Positions 13,701 to 24,609 of a DNA stretch of 64,000 bases are shown here, piece by piece; positions within the stretch are counted from its first letter, which is position 1; each line of letters opens with the position of its first letter. Below the pieces are notes generated by a model. The model was not told where the DNA came from. It searched no databases and was given only the letters and a program-made list of their open reading frames with translations. The position numbers and the translations under genes were made by a program. This DNA is from Linnemannia hyalina (Eukaryota; Mortierellomycota; Mortierellomycetes; Mortierellales; Mortierellaceae), in the NCBI GenBank assembly GCA_019671135.1, contig JAHRHY010000006.1, positions 1,736,001 to 1,800,000 on the forward strand. Direction: 5' to 3'.

Positions 13701-14564
13701 GTAAGATGCGCCATGTTCGAGGTGGCGAACGCGAAGTTGGAAGGGTCCTCCGTTGCTGGCTGATGGACTGGCCATGATGGTCGAGGTGGCAGTCGAAACC
13801 GAGGCCGAGATGGTGCCGGATTTGCCGCTGATAATGCTGCTTGTCTCCAGTCTGCTGTCTTTGCCATCTTCGCTTCTGTATAGGGATGACGATTGGCGAT
13901 GGTGCGAGTACAGAGGAGCGTCGGTTTGAAGAATGAGGATGTCGAGCTGGTTGGATAGATCGGATTGAGGATAAGCACTCAAGGGTGTGGTTAAGGATGA
14001 CGACAACGAGCCGTTCTTACTCACTTGGCGGGACCGTGGGATCCTCTGTTGCTGTTGCTGTTGAAGATGAGTACTGGCGGCGGTGGAGCTATCGTCGTCA
14101 GTGGTGGTCAAGGGTGTCATTGTTGCGGGGGAATAGAACGAGTCGGAGGTGCCGTTGGAGTGTGCAGAGTAGGATGAGTCGGCGTGGGTGATGCCGAGAC
14201 TGATACTGTCGCTCGTGTTGGAGCCGCTGCTGTTGTCGCCGTGCCGACTTGGATGTTGTTGTTGCTGTTGAGCGAAGGTCGAGCTCGGCTTTTTCCGCTC
14301 GATAGTCGAGGAGGAACGCGATGGGGTGAGCGCGTTTTGGAGGGAAGAGAGGGCTCGTCGAACCCCACTAGTTGGGGGTTGTTGTTGTTGGTTGTAATGG
14401 TGATTATGATAGTCTTGGTGAGGGTTGTATGAGTATGAGGAGGAGATGGAGCGGTTGTGGGAGTGTCGATGGTTACTGGCGGAACTGCTGCTGCGAGAGC
14501 CGGGGAGAGGGGAGGGCGTTTGGGACGAGGAGTGGCTCGAGAAGGACGACTTTTTGCGCAGCAT
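10779..14564 (-). CDS. Large low-complexity protein with one PH domain
   Basis: Intronless frame of 1261 residues, unusual beside its intron-rich neighbours. One pleckstrin-homology domain lies at about 282-392: GYLTKFSSRTFFSRKQWKRRYFVL, cut here to its core, with the closing Trp in ELSGWLRQLKG. The basic residues of the first strands (K, RK, KRR) suit phosphoinositide binding. Everything else is Ser/Pro/Gln/His-rich and probably disordered: SRSSS tracts at the N-terminus, polyQ patches, many SPxxRPMSP repeats around 690-850, and an acidic tail (LPEEQKEHEEDDQEDI) at the C-terminus. The architecture suggests a membrane-associated scaffold at the cell cortex, but that is inference. I recognise no orthologue by name. 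The start is the first Met after a stop, with MLRKKSSFSS typical of such fungal proteins. Confidence 0.8.
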   Translation of the reverse strand: MLRKKSSFSSHSSSQTPSPLPGSRSSSSASNHRHSHNRSISSSYSYNPHQDYHNHHYNQQQQPPTSGVRRALSSLQNALTPSRSSSTIERKKPSSTFAQQQQQHPSRHGDNSSGSNTSDSISLGITHADSSYSAHSNGTSDSFYSPATMTPLTTTDDDSSTAASTHLQQQQQQRIPRSRQVSKNGSLSSSLTTPLSAYPQSDLSNQLDILILQTDAPLYSHHRQSSSLYRSEDGKDSRLETSSIISGKSGTISASVSTATSTIMASPSASNGGPFQLRVRHLEHGASYTGYLTKFSSRTFFSRKQWKRRYFVLNQESLHCFKSSDPQHPLLETLELCAETIVCVTDIFSGKRYCLQITSPGQKNWYVLADSANELSGWLRQLKGTVLRCRNPQQGMGQDPLYQYQQQQLSESRPRTHYSDSSEWSDLSSAASYGLVDSNGMPSSSVPPFASNNSTHASSYLSNLSRSSSPLPTPPRRSPHPSERHDPYVVTPFGGLNPHPRPMTPSFSPVQTGGGGGGGESTLGQEQVVKRQDDHRHRSLNKSNAAIDGSDNNTNSNNAVSSGQLSSDYASFGAVMERAEAVSPETVVQGQGSSGEVVEGTRLLSFPHESNHLPPLPSRQQQKKKQQKRDSSLADFPSELDIFMHADGGAIAARRGSSSSSTFSSSGSNSRRVSVVVDRPEAMITLPRRSSQRLMGSPSRPMSPVSSRPMSPNANRPSPRSSLVVTPPPRSIHRPTSVSVRHSTQMMSPLQIATQNLQQGIRAAAEQNRPMSPLDGLQRPGSRLSHFRYPSNVGLIHDRSPNGFGRVSLDRPMSPTSTALASPPTSPLPEPPRSGSVSPVRALRHSLSNSSSSSHRISIVPRHHDPDLLVSHRANPRSRAQSQESALVSRSHDKHFVQPSQQHSYRASSPLPAFAGAILLRDTTDGDQANDDHDGQDAVTRKHISMPVNSKLVLPSPSKGQQPDAPTQQHHHHHQYQHNTFPRQHKHSLSNASVSSMSSQTSSTHSFPAGIPVFGGAVARKNNSRDSALSARLSTLVPIPVGSVSPVSLPPQTALPPIPGSAPYPSTYPLPTPPTSGKVEVVLIPSARGDDEDVTGVDDGAATTVAAVPLTDLPTPPTSLEVALPLTTLPTHLTEVQEEEPCMTPEQQDEATVESVIDRQEDSDSKVGPLSEDVTAAVTDAVVEQSPSMAFKMILEEAEEADVSGSESANDKKDTATTTTTTSITTTTKDLPEEQKEHEEDDQEDIVANLAIESASPSVSS

Positions 14565-16415
14565 TGGAGAGGTAGTAGGGAAGCCCTTTTTTTAGCCCTT
14601 TAGCCCTTTGCAAAAGGAGTTCCAGGTCAAAGGTTTTCGAGGGATGTTGTTCGTTGTTTGTTTGTTGTTGTTGTTGGAGGAGGAAGGTTGGTTGTTGCAG
14701 GAAGGAGCTGCAGTGATGCTATCAGTGATGATCAAAAACAGAAAAAAATAAATAAAAATTGTCAGGTACCAAAGGGTAGGGTGTCTCACTCGTCGGAGGA
14801 ACATATCCAACGGGAAGTGACGATTCCTCTCGCAAAAAGGGAGGGAAGGGAACAAGGGTATGTGTGTCCACACTCAGACCCATTCATCGGCAGACCAACT
14901 TACATTCAACTAAACGAACAAAAGAAAACAAACGGAGTACGAGAGTGAACGCGTCTTTGGAGTGAACAAGGTGGAAAAGGGGGTGATCAGGGGAGGAGAA
15001 CGAGGAAGCGAGAGTGAGGGAATGCAAGAATGGTAGAGGGTATATGGAGAAGAGGGAAAGGTGTGATGGGCGAATGTGTCGAATGGAGGCGGGGAGGAGG
15101 AGGAGGAGGAGGGTGTGTATGGGTGAGTGTGAGTGTGAGTGTGAGAGTGAAGCGCAAGTGAGAATGGGTGAGGATGGAGACGGAAAAGTGAAGGAGAGAA
15201 GTGAGTAAAAGAAAAGGAAACAAGAGGCGGGAGAGGGAGAACAGTGGACAGTGGGAGTAAGTAAGGACGAGGGAAGGTGGAGGTGGAAAAGAGGTGGGGG
15301 AAAGAAAAGAAAAGAAAAGAGGGGAGACAAAGAAGTGAAGAGGCAGAATTGACTTTTTCTTTTTTCCTTTTTGTTCCCTGCCAGGGTCCGTCTGTCTGGG
15401 AGAAGGGGAACTAGTGATCATACAGTGTGCTGAAAGTTGATCGATATCAATAGACGGCGATGGGTGATGGACCATATCTGATGATGGAGAAAGAAAACGA
15501 ATGTATTTACCAGAGTAGACAATAGTAACAAGCATATCAATCGATGATGTGAGGATGTACATGCACCATTCAACCATCACCATTCTCAACAACATTCTTC
15601 CTGTCCACTTCTTCTACTTCTTCTTCTTGTTGTAGCTCACCTTCTGTCTTCACTCGTCGCTTTTGTTGCTTGCCCCCTCCTTCCCTCCTACATCCTTGCA
15701 TGTTCGCATCTCTTTTCCCTTTCGTCCTGTTGTTTCCTTCTTCTTGGTCTTCTTATCGCTTTCGCCTCTATCGTCTCTCTCTTCCCTTACCATGCCTTCT
15801 GTCCTCCCCCATCCCTTTTGCCCCTTGCCCTTATGTGTAAAACCCAACCCAATGCCATCTTTTTAGTCGATTGCGTCCGCTTTACGTTGCATATATTTTT
15901 TTTTCGCCGCTATTCAACAAGGGGGGATCGGATTAGATGGCTATCTTTCTACTTCTCTGGAACGAACATCCAGTGAGGAAAGAAGGGGACAGAAAACGAG
16001 AACAAGTGTCCGAAGTGACAAGCTTAGCCAAAGAACAGCTTCAAAGGAAGAAGACAAGAACAAGGAGAAGGAGAAGGAGTAGCCTGTCATTCCTCCCCTT
16101 TCGACTCAATCATCACTCTCTTCCTTGCTTGCATTGTGCTCACTTCTTTTTCTCACTTGTTTTAATGCCAGCGACAGTACACAACATGTCCACTCCCTAT
16201 TCTCTATTGCCATTTCAGCTTGTTATCCAAGCTAGGCAAGCAAGACTACACCTTTATCGATACCTACTCTAACAACAACAAACAACAACAACAGGTATCG
16301 ATTTATTTATGTGTCCTTGTTTGCCTGAGCAGGGTTTGGCCACTTCTTCTCCTTGGAATAGAATAACAACAAGCAGAGCGAACCCTTACGTGACGTGGCC
16401 TTACCTCTCTTCATA

Positions 16416-16444
16416 CCCTGCCCTACCCTGCCCTGCCCTGCCCT
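16416..16444. repeat. CCCTG microsatellite
   Basis: About five imperfect copies of CCCTG (one with CCCTA) in the gene-free interval. Confidence 0.7.
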
Positions 16445-17767
16445 TGCCCCCAAAAATATAATATGCCAAACAGGGCTCACTTTTTATTTCTTTTTTTTTC
16501 TTGGTTCTCGGATGACCATGAATGCTCTCAATGGTCCCTCTCTTTCTTTCCTCATCATAGACATAATCTCCATCCTCTCTTTTTCTTTGTCCAACCATGA
16601 CTCGACCCTGCCTGACAATTCCTTGCCCTCACTGCCTGTTTTTTTTTTAAAAAAAAAAAAGTGCTCAACTGTTGTGGGCTTTGTGTTGTATGTCAGCCTG
16701 CATGCAATGTCAATGTTTATTTTATTTTTTTTTCGGGGTAGAGAACCTTTTTTACTCTCTCAATCTCCCACATACCATTAAACCCAATCCCCCTCTGAAA
16801 TTGACAATTGACCAAGCAGAACGGCTGGTCTTCTTTGCTGCTGGTTTTTTTTTCCCGTTGCTTGATCGATAACTCTAACCGTTGACATTTTATTCTTTTT
16901 TCCCTTCACGACCAACGGTTAACGGCCATCTTGCAACTGCCCAATAAACAACATGCAACAGATCGACCTTGCGTCTTTTTTTCTTTTACTTCCCACTCCC
17001 CTTTCCTCTTTTTATCTGCTTTTCTTCCTTACCATTGCTCCCTTCCCATCGAAACCAAATAGCTTTTCTTTCCAACTTACAGACGTAAACAACGAACCCC
17101 CGGATTTCCTTTGCTCGTGTACAATACTTTTTTTTTTTTGCTTTTTGAACAGCGACACGTTTTCTTTTTTTGTCCTTTTTTGTTCAAACTCCCTTTTTGT
17201 TTCCTTCGGTCTCTTCCTCCACATCTCCGACAACCGTGTTTCCTTTTGTTCGTAAAGCGTCGTTCGATCTCCTCACACGCGACGCGTTTTTATTGTCTTG
17301 CTCCTTATTTTGGTACTTCTTATTCCATGGGCAGTTTCCCTCAACCATTTCGACGCTCGTTCTCTGTACCAAATAGAATCCAAAGAACATCCAGAAAAGC
17401 GTCAAAAACGCACTGACAAAGAAAATCCACTCTCATTCTCATTCCGCACACATTCATGATTCTTTGTAACCCAAATCGTGAGTCGTGAATCGCTGACTCC
17501 TATACCCGCATGGTGAAACGGCGAACATATACATCCATGGTATCGATGGTCCTAATCTCCTCAGTCAGGGCTACCTGTGACAACACAAAGGCTCTTTGTA
17601 AAGTACCAACTTGCCTATGTACTCATGTTCTATAGACACTCCGTAGAAAACGAAACAAACAACAATACTCCGTTGGCCGTTTTGAAGGTTTCTACTACTT
17701 TTTTTACTGGTGTTACTGCTTTATCACAGAAAAGGGTACGACCATGACCAATTGACCATGGGCCATG

Positions 17768-17838
17768 ATGACCCATGGGCCAACTCTAAACCCATTGTTT
17801 GGCCATGGCCATGACCATGACCCATGGGCCAACTCTAA
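17768..17838. repeat. 22-bp direct repeat, period 49, within CCATGG-rich block
   Basis: Two identical 22-bp copies at 17768-17789 and 17817-17838, each containing the palindrome CCCATGGG. The surrounding 120 bp hold further CCATGG, GGCCATGGCC and GACCATGA units, so the block looks like a decayed tandem array. Confidence 0.85.
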
Positions 17839-19040
17839 TAACGGTTGTGTTCCCAGTCGATATCAAATACCATGGCCCACTTTTCTCTCCTTTCCCTTTC
17901 TGCTTCCCAAACTCTTTTCTTGTCCCTTATCCTCCTTCCTTCCTCATCCCGATACACCCTATTTTTTTTTTCTCCTTGCTCGTTTTACGTTTTTTCCATA
18001 CTCCGGTCATGCGGGATGACTTGACTATGCAGAACACGTTTTTGTCCCTCCCTCTTCCTCTCAAAAAATAGAGCATAAGAAAACCCCCAATACCCATCTT
18101 TTTTACCGCATCGTACCATAGGGGAGATGGGATGGGTGAGGTGGCAATTGGACGTTCCCATCCTCCCTACTCTCTTCCGTTCCCTTACTGTCTTTTTTTC
18201 ATCCCCTGTTTTTTAGAGTTTTACTTTCCTCCCCATGCGAGACATACTTCCTCCAGGTACCACTAGCCAACCCAACCAAACATCACATCACATCACCCCG
18301 TCGAACAGTCCAAGAAACGACAGCATGCGACAACCCAACTAACCCATCCCAACGACCATCCTCCAACGGTGCACAAAATAAATAAAAATCAGTGCTGAAC
18401 AAACTGTCTGCCCCATCACCCACCCCACCAGCTAACAGACAAGAGACAAGACGAACCCCTCCCCCAAACCATATTTTTCCTCCCTTCCTAACTTCCCTTT
18501 CGTTTGCGCTTGCATGCATGCATGCAACAAAGTCCCTATGTTTTTTTCTTCCAACTGGCTTGTGAACGAATCACCTCATCCTCTGGCATCCTTCCCTTGC
18601 TGATATCCCTTTTCCTCCCTTTCCTCTTTCTTTGTGCTGTATTTCTCTCCCCCCACCCCCATCACACACTTTCTCTCGTTCAATTGCACAAACAGAAAGA
18701 CAGACAAACAAGACAACAATAAAAGAAAACCAATTGGCATCGCCAAATTGAATATAAGCCAAAAATAGCCGCTATGGAGGAATGATGGGAGCACAATACG
18801 ATTACCAAGACATAAACCAACTCGCTACAAATATTTCTCAAGATGAGATGCGATCTGAAAAAAGGGCCCCCCTCCTTCTCTGTTCGCTTTTCGCAACAGA
18901 CCTTTGCTGCTGTTTTGTTGTTGTTAGTGCAAATAAAGATGCTTCTGTCGGACAAGAAAAAATACGCCACGTTTTTCGTCAACAGCTCTCGTCTTTGTTA
19001 TTATGATATTCTCCTTTTCTATGAAATAAACACCATCGAA

Positions 19041-19070
19041 TAAAATAAAATAAAATAAAATAAAATAAAA
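19041..19070. repeat. (TAAAA)6 microsatellite
   Basis: Six perfect TAAAA units just past the stop codon of HAUS6, thus in its 3' untranslated region, where they read as TTTTA in the sense direction. Confidence 0.9.
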
Positions 19071-19088
19071 AAGAGAGGAGATATGGGT

Positions 19089-22000
19089 CTACGAAAAGAG
19101 CTCGGTGTTCTCCCAGAGGGTCTCGTTGGGGTCCAGTCCTTCAGGCATCATCTCGTCAAAGAGTCCTCCAATCATCATACTCTCATCTGCCTCGCTATCG
19201 TTCATCATTCCATCTCTCACTTCCCCATGCTCTTCCTCAGTCACCTTCTCCTCCTCGGATCGCCCCTCATTTCTGGACAGATGTCTATCATGACTATCGT
19301 GACTCAGGCGCGCGCCAGAGGAAAATCGATCTGCTCCCTCCATACTGCTTCTGCTTCCAATGCTACTGCTGCCAAAGAATCGGGGTATCGTCGACTTGGA
19401 AACGGACATCCTGGAACCACCTCCGCTTCCAAAGATAGGCTGCAATGCATAGTTCATTATAGTTTCATCCTCTCTTGCCTCTCCATGCCTCGTCAATCCT
19501 TCTCCGCCACCTCCTTCTTCATCACCATCCTCATACTCCGGCATCGGTTCATCCAGAAACTGCCGACTCTCGGCTTCCTGTTCGTGGAGATCCAGGGACG
19601 ACTCGGCGACAATCGACTCGATTTCATTCGGCTCATCCGCATGAACTGACACCGTGCGTTGTTGCTGTTGTTGTCGTTGTGCAGGTCGGCTCGGGATATG
19701 GAACCGCGGCGTCTCATTTTCCGCTCGCTGCCGGGTCGACATCATCATCGACTCTGCAAAGGACTTGAAAAGTTCCGGATCGGATCCACGGATGGGAGAC
19801 ACAGCAGGCGGGCTGAATCCTCGGGTATCATTATCAGGATCATCCTCCACTTCTTCATTTTCAACATCGGCTCCACCAAACAACTGTCTCTGTGCTACCC
19901 CAGGTCCTGAAACACTCGACAGCAGGCTGAAATTGGAATGGAGGGAACGCGATGACACCGACGACAATGACGAATACGAGGCGGAGACTGAAGCATTCGA
20001 CGACTGGACTGACCCATGTTTGGATCGGCCAAACACAGACACCTTGAGAGAACCCATAGACGACTTGGCCAACGATCCAAACGATGGCGCACCGATCCCT
20101 GCGCTCTTGGCTGCCAGCCGACGAGTCCGCTCAGCTTGAGGCGTCTTCTTCATGTCCATATCAATCATCAATGGCTGATTGGGCGTCCAGGACGGAGGCC
20201 TGCCCCATGGATTTTGCTTGACCTTTAGACTGGCGACAGCAGTACTCCCATCGGGAATACTTGGAACAGTCGCCTTCTTGATTTCGACAGCCTTCTTCAT
20301 GTCAGCGTGTTGGCGGACAGGATGGATTTCCGTGTGTTCCTCACGTTGTGCTTGAAATCTTGGCGGGGTAGCCACTGATGGAGCTGTCACAGGCGGAACT
20401 GTTGCCATGTTTGTAGGAAGGGGAGCGCTATTGACAGTGCCATTGTCGACCTTGTCACACATCCTGTCGAGGACGACGGAGTTCCCGTTCAGGAGATGCT
20501 TCAAAATCGACGTCGTTGTAAGAGGTTTCCTGTCAATACTCTTAGTTAATACGGGTGGTGCTGCTGGTGGTGTCCGCGTAATCTTGACAGGTGTTGGAGA
20601 TGGGGCAAAGGGCGATGTTGGATCCCAAAGGCTGGGGCGAGTAGGCGTCTGCACAGGCGGATCTGCAGGCGATATATGCTCCTCCTGTCGCTCAGGGTCA
20701 GGATTCGACTTGAATCGAGCAAATATTGACGTAGAGAACGCCGGTCGCTTGAATGGACTCTGTGTAGGTGACATGAACGTCGACTTGCCCTTGGGGTCGA
20801 TGAGCGAAGAGGGAGTCAGGCTAGTGAACGGATTGGTGACCTTGGGGATCAGACCAGCCTCCATCTGGAACAAGAGCTTCTGCTGAGGTGTGTGTAGTAA
20901 CATCAGTGGCATGGCCATGGACTCGCCATTTTTGGTCTTGTTAGGCTTGGGAGTCGGAGCGCGAAGATCGTCCAAGGTCAACTTGGGTGAGCGCAGGGCC
21001 TTGAGCAGAGCAGAGCGTTCTGGTGTCTTAGAGACCGGGGTCGTGGGCTGATGGACCGGGTCATCCTTGGTAGCTACCTCTGTATCATACACAAACGAGG
21101 TGCGTCGACCCAGCACCGAATCTGTCCTGCGGCGTTTGGAAGGGGTGCCTGGTGGCTCATCGTCGCTCTCCTGGAATAAATTGTCGGGTTTTGCGGGTTG
21201 TACAGCGTCCTTTTGCCACAGCAACGTCTCATGGGGTTCGTCCGATACTGGTTGCAATGGCGTCGTGCTGCGTCCAGGTTGGAAATCGGACGATTGGCGT
21301 CGTTTGCGTGAAACGCCAAGGCGACCCCGAAATATCGATCTGGTTGATGGTATCGTCGGCGACGTGAGTGTTGGTTCCTGGATAGGCTGAATGCGATCGA
21401 ATGAGGTGTTGAGGACAGTCTCGGTTGACTGGGCGGGCTGGTGATCTGAAGGTGTGAGTTTAGCAGTCTCGCCTGAAGAATGGCTATTTGTGCCAGTTCT
21501 ATTATCCAAATCTCTGCCTCGGAAAAGCGATGTCCATAATTCCGTTCGTTTGCTGGTAGGCGACATCCTCTGCGTGGCAATATTTTGAGCAGCCTTCTGA
21601 ATGGGCCGAATCGGTCGTCTGTTGTTGAGAGTAGTAACCGGTGGAGTCACCGCATTTACCGAGTCCTCCGTGAGCAGATCGACGATATCTTTGCATACAG
21701 TCTCGTTGAGTGGAGTAACTCTTGTACTCCCGCGCACCACAAGGTCGTCAGGCGCTGGCATGATACTGGACTCCTTGGCCAGAGACCTCTTCTTTGGAAA
21801 TTCTATAGACGCTTTGGATTCCGTTAGTCCGGTCCTGGAGAGAGCGGGGCTGGCAGGCGGTTTGATAATAGAGCTCGGTATTTTTGCAACTGATCTCGCA
21901 GACGCTATAGCAGTTGGGGTCGAAGTGGCAGCTGCCGTAGTGGTATATGGTTTGACAGTGATTGGTTTGTAGGTAATCGGTTTGAAGGCGGCCGGTTTGA

Positions 22001-24284
22001 GGGTGGCCGCGGGTGATCTGAACGGGTCCGTCCGCGATGGTCGAACAGGGGATCGGTTTGGCTTGGGTACTGTGAGAGTCGGTGCTCTGACCAGCAGAAC
22101 ATCCGAGACATCTATAGATGAGAGAGTATCAAGCACTGTGAGTCTTTCGTCTGCGAGTGTAGTCATGAAACCCTTTGTCTATGCATATTTTGACTGTGTT
22201 GCATACCTTGGCCTCTATAGGATTCTAGCAAACTGCGATGAGTGCTGGGCTGATTATCTAGTAGTTCAGCCGCGGAAACGCGGATTCGTTTCCTGATGTC
22301 GCTATGGCGAGTGGATGGCAAGGCATCTATAGCAGAAAAACAGCCGGTTAATACACCGTGATCTGAGGTGCTCCCATAGTTCACACCGCATGAAAACAAG
22401 ACAATGCTCTTACTGTCAGACGAGGTAGTAGCCAGGGCAGAAAACACGGCCGCAGCAGTCGCCTCTGCCTCCTTGTGAATGTCCTTAGAGGTCGTAAGCG
22501 ATGAAGTTCCAAAGGAGTTGCCCTCATGACTTTCAGTAGTGGCGATCGTCGACAACAAGCGTCGGTAAGGCCGTTCCTGAATCTTTTTCTCTCTACCGTG
22601 TCAAAATCCTTGCGTTAATCTGCTGTACTTCACATGAGACAACAATAGCTTAAGTCGATCGAGTTCAAAGTAGACAAACTCACTTTTTCAGTCTCTGCAC
22701 TCGCTGAGTGACCTCGTTCAGCCTGCTCTCCAGACGAGTCCTTGTTCCTTTGATCGCCACGAGCTGCTTGGCATGACTTCTGGACAAGTTCTCCAATGCG
22801 CCCTGAGTGACAGCCGCCGACGCCTCCGAGTTATTCCCTTTTTGCTTGGCCCCATTTTCCAGCTGTAGTAAAGAATGCTTCCAGGTCATGAGTATCGATA
22901 CTAGATCGACTGAAGGACCGCCGTGGTTGTCGTGATTCGTCAAATGACCCAATGTCATAGAGAGATCATCCTTCTGCAGTCTCTTCCTGTCGAGAACAGA
23001 CGATCCGCTACCTGAATCAGCATCCAAGAGAGCCTGCAAGATGTCTTTACGCCCGACATGAAGCTCGACATATCGGAGGATAGGTCGCCACCGGTCATTG
23101 ATCTTCTCGATCCAGCGGTCTTCCAGAACACGCAGCTCCTCCAGTGACAAAAGTCCTGTCCTATCAGCAATGTGCGGTTGGTGAACAAGAAACATGCGCC
23201 GCTCTGACTCTACATTCGTCTATGCAAATTACAGTAAGATAATTGCGTTAGCTCGAGCTGTAGGGCGGAAATGAGCCACATCAAATAGCAACTGAGCCCT
23301 GAACACCCTTACCAACTCTCTAGAAATGGTATTAAGACGGCTGCACATCTCCTGACTCTTGAGGCTCCAGTCCAGGCGTACAGCCTTCTGTTTCTGGACA
23401 TCCCGAAGAAACGGCTGAGATCGGCGAACAATCTGTGAATCAATCATCTCCAAGAGTGTCGCCTCATCCTGTGAAGACTCTGGTACATGGCTGATCAGTT
23501 CCCGCAGCGTCCTGTCGCTTTCGGCTTGCATCTGCTTCTCCTTCTTGATGACAGTGGATAGGACATAGGTAGATAGTACCAGGACCAGCTGCTCTATCCG
23601 CTCTCCAATCGACTCGTCCAGGTAGCTCCTCCGAATCGTGGGCAAGAACAATCCTAGACTGCCCGTATTGCCGTTTGTGTTGTGGTTGTTGCTTGCAAAT
23701 GTCGCTGAGGAGTCGTCTCTCGCCAATTGATGTCCTATGCCGAAACAGCCATCCTTACGGAGCTCTTCCAGCCACTTGAACGCCACATTCCTAAACTCGC
23801 GTGCGTCATGTCGATCGATGACTGGCCAGCATTCCTTGAACCGATCCCGTGTCTGAGTCTTGTCCAGTCGAGTGAATAGAAACCAGAGAATAAACTCGAG
23901 TGCCTTGGTCGATTGATGGCCTTTGGCAAGGACATGTCGGTGGAGCTCCAGGGGTCTCGTATTCCCACTGGCGTCATATCCGTATGAGTCGATAATAATG
24001 GGTTGTTGAAGATGCTGTTGACGGGATATAGATCGTGTCATGGACTGTGGCTCAAAGGAAGAAGCCAAGGTCCCGAGACGAGACTTGTTGAAGCCATGGT
24101 GTGCTGCCGTTGCAGCTGCTGTCTCGACAAGGTGATGATGACTTCCTGGTTTCTGTGCAAAGGCGGACGAGTACTCGTGTACGCCGAGGAGGACGAGGTT
24201 GGTGAAGAAGATGGACCGTATGTTCTCAGGTGAGGCGAGGTAGTGCAATGGTGGCGTTCCTGTGGAAGGGTGTGTTGTTGACAT
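19089..24284 (-). CDS. HAUS6: HAUS augmin-like complex subunit 6
   Basis: Augmin recruits gamma-tubulin to existing microtubules so that new ones branch off in the spindle. Five exons: 24284-23313, 23219-22684, 22592-22414, 22326-22207, 22150-19089; 1622 residues. The HAUS6 N-terminal domain is visible in KALEFILWFLFTRLD and FKECWPVIDRHDAREFRNVAFKWL (about 127-170), close to the animal motif FCWPPFD...EFRK.CCEW. It continues into helical, probably coiled-coil exons (ERIEQLVLVLSTYVLS; LRVLEDRWIEKINDRW). The last exon, about 1020 residues, is Ser/Pro/Thr-rich with many SP and TP sites and an acidic end, expected to be disordered and phosphorylated by mitotic kinases. A frame opening at an internal Met near 22166 can be mistaken for the start; the splice acceptor at 22151 joins it to the upstream exons. 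Assignment rests on the N-terminal domain. Confidence 0.8.
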
Positions 24285-24609
24285 GACCTTTTTTTCTTCT
24301 TTTTGGCGTTTTGGGATTGTTGTCGGACGGGTTATAATGTGCCTCTGGAATCACAACATGGCTTCCTCCGCTATCCGCGTTGTTATCCTGGCTATGATGA
24401 GGGTGGTCTTGGTGGGTGGTTGTCGACTGCGAGAGGTTGGTTGAATGTCAGAAAAAGTGGCAGGCGGAAAGAAAGGGTTTGACAAGGCGAGAAACCAAGT
24501 GCAAAACAAACAAATACCAGGGAGACAGACGCGCCTGCACGTGATACAAAAAAGCTTTAATGGTGATGATTTATTCAGTGTTCCTCTTCCGCTCGAAGCA
24601 ACGTTGCTT
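24285..24609. other. Intergenic, HAUS6 promoter and CCT5 3' end
   Basis: About 325 bp between the HAUS6 start and the CCT5 stop, both genes on the minus strand. It must hold the HAUS6 promoter; no clear TATA box is seen. Confidence 0.4.

Larger units (their letters stand above)
14565..19088. other. 4.5-kb gene-free interval with strand-composition switch
   Basis: No frame here resembles a protein: all longer ones are S/F/L- or R/E/G-rich translations of simple sequence. From 14565 to about 15600 the + strand is purine-rich, consistent with the leader and promoter of the PH-domain gene. From about 15600 to 18700 the + strand becomes pyrimidine-rich with many T and CT runs. Short repeats inside are listed separately. 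A long non-coding transcript is possible but not shown. Confidence 0.5.

Noticed and set aside
15000..18900. Long frames rich in S, F, L or R, E, G in the gene-free interval
   Set aside because: They are translations of CT- or GA-rich simple sequence, present in several frames at once, without domains or splice context.
22163..22558. Separate small protein upstream of the long HAUS6 exon
   Set aside because: It spans two HAUS6 exons and the introns between them; splicing at phase-matching GT-AG sites joins them to the long exon.
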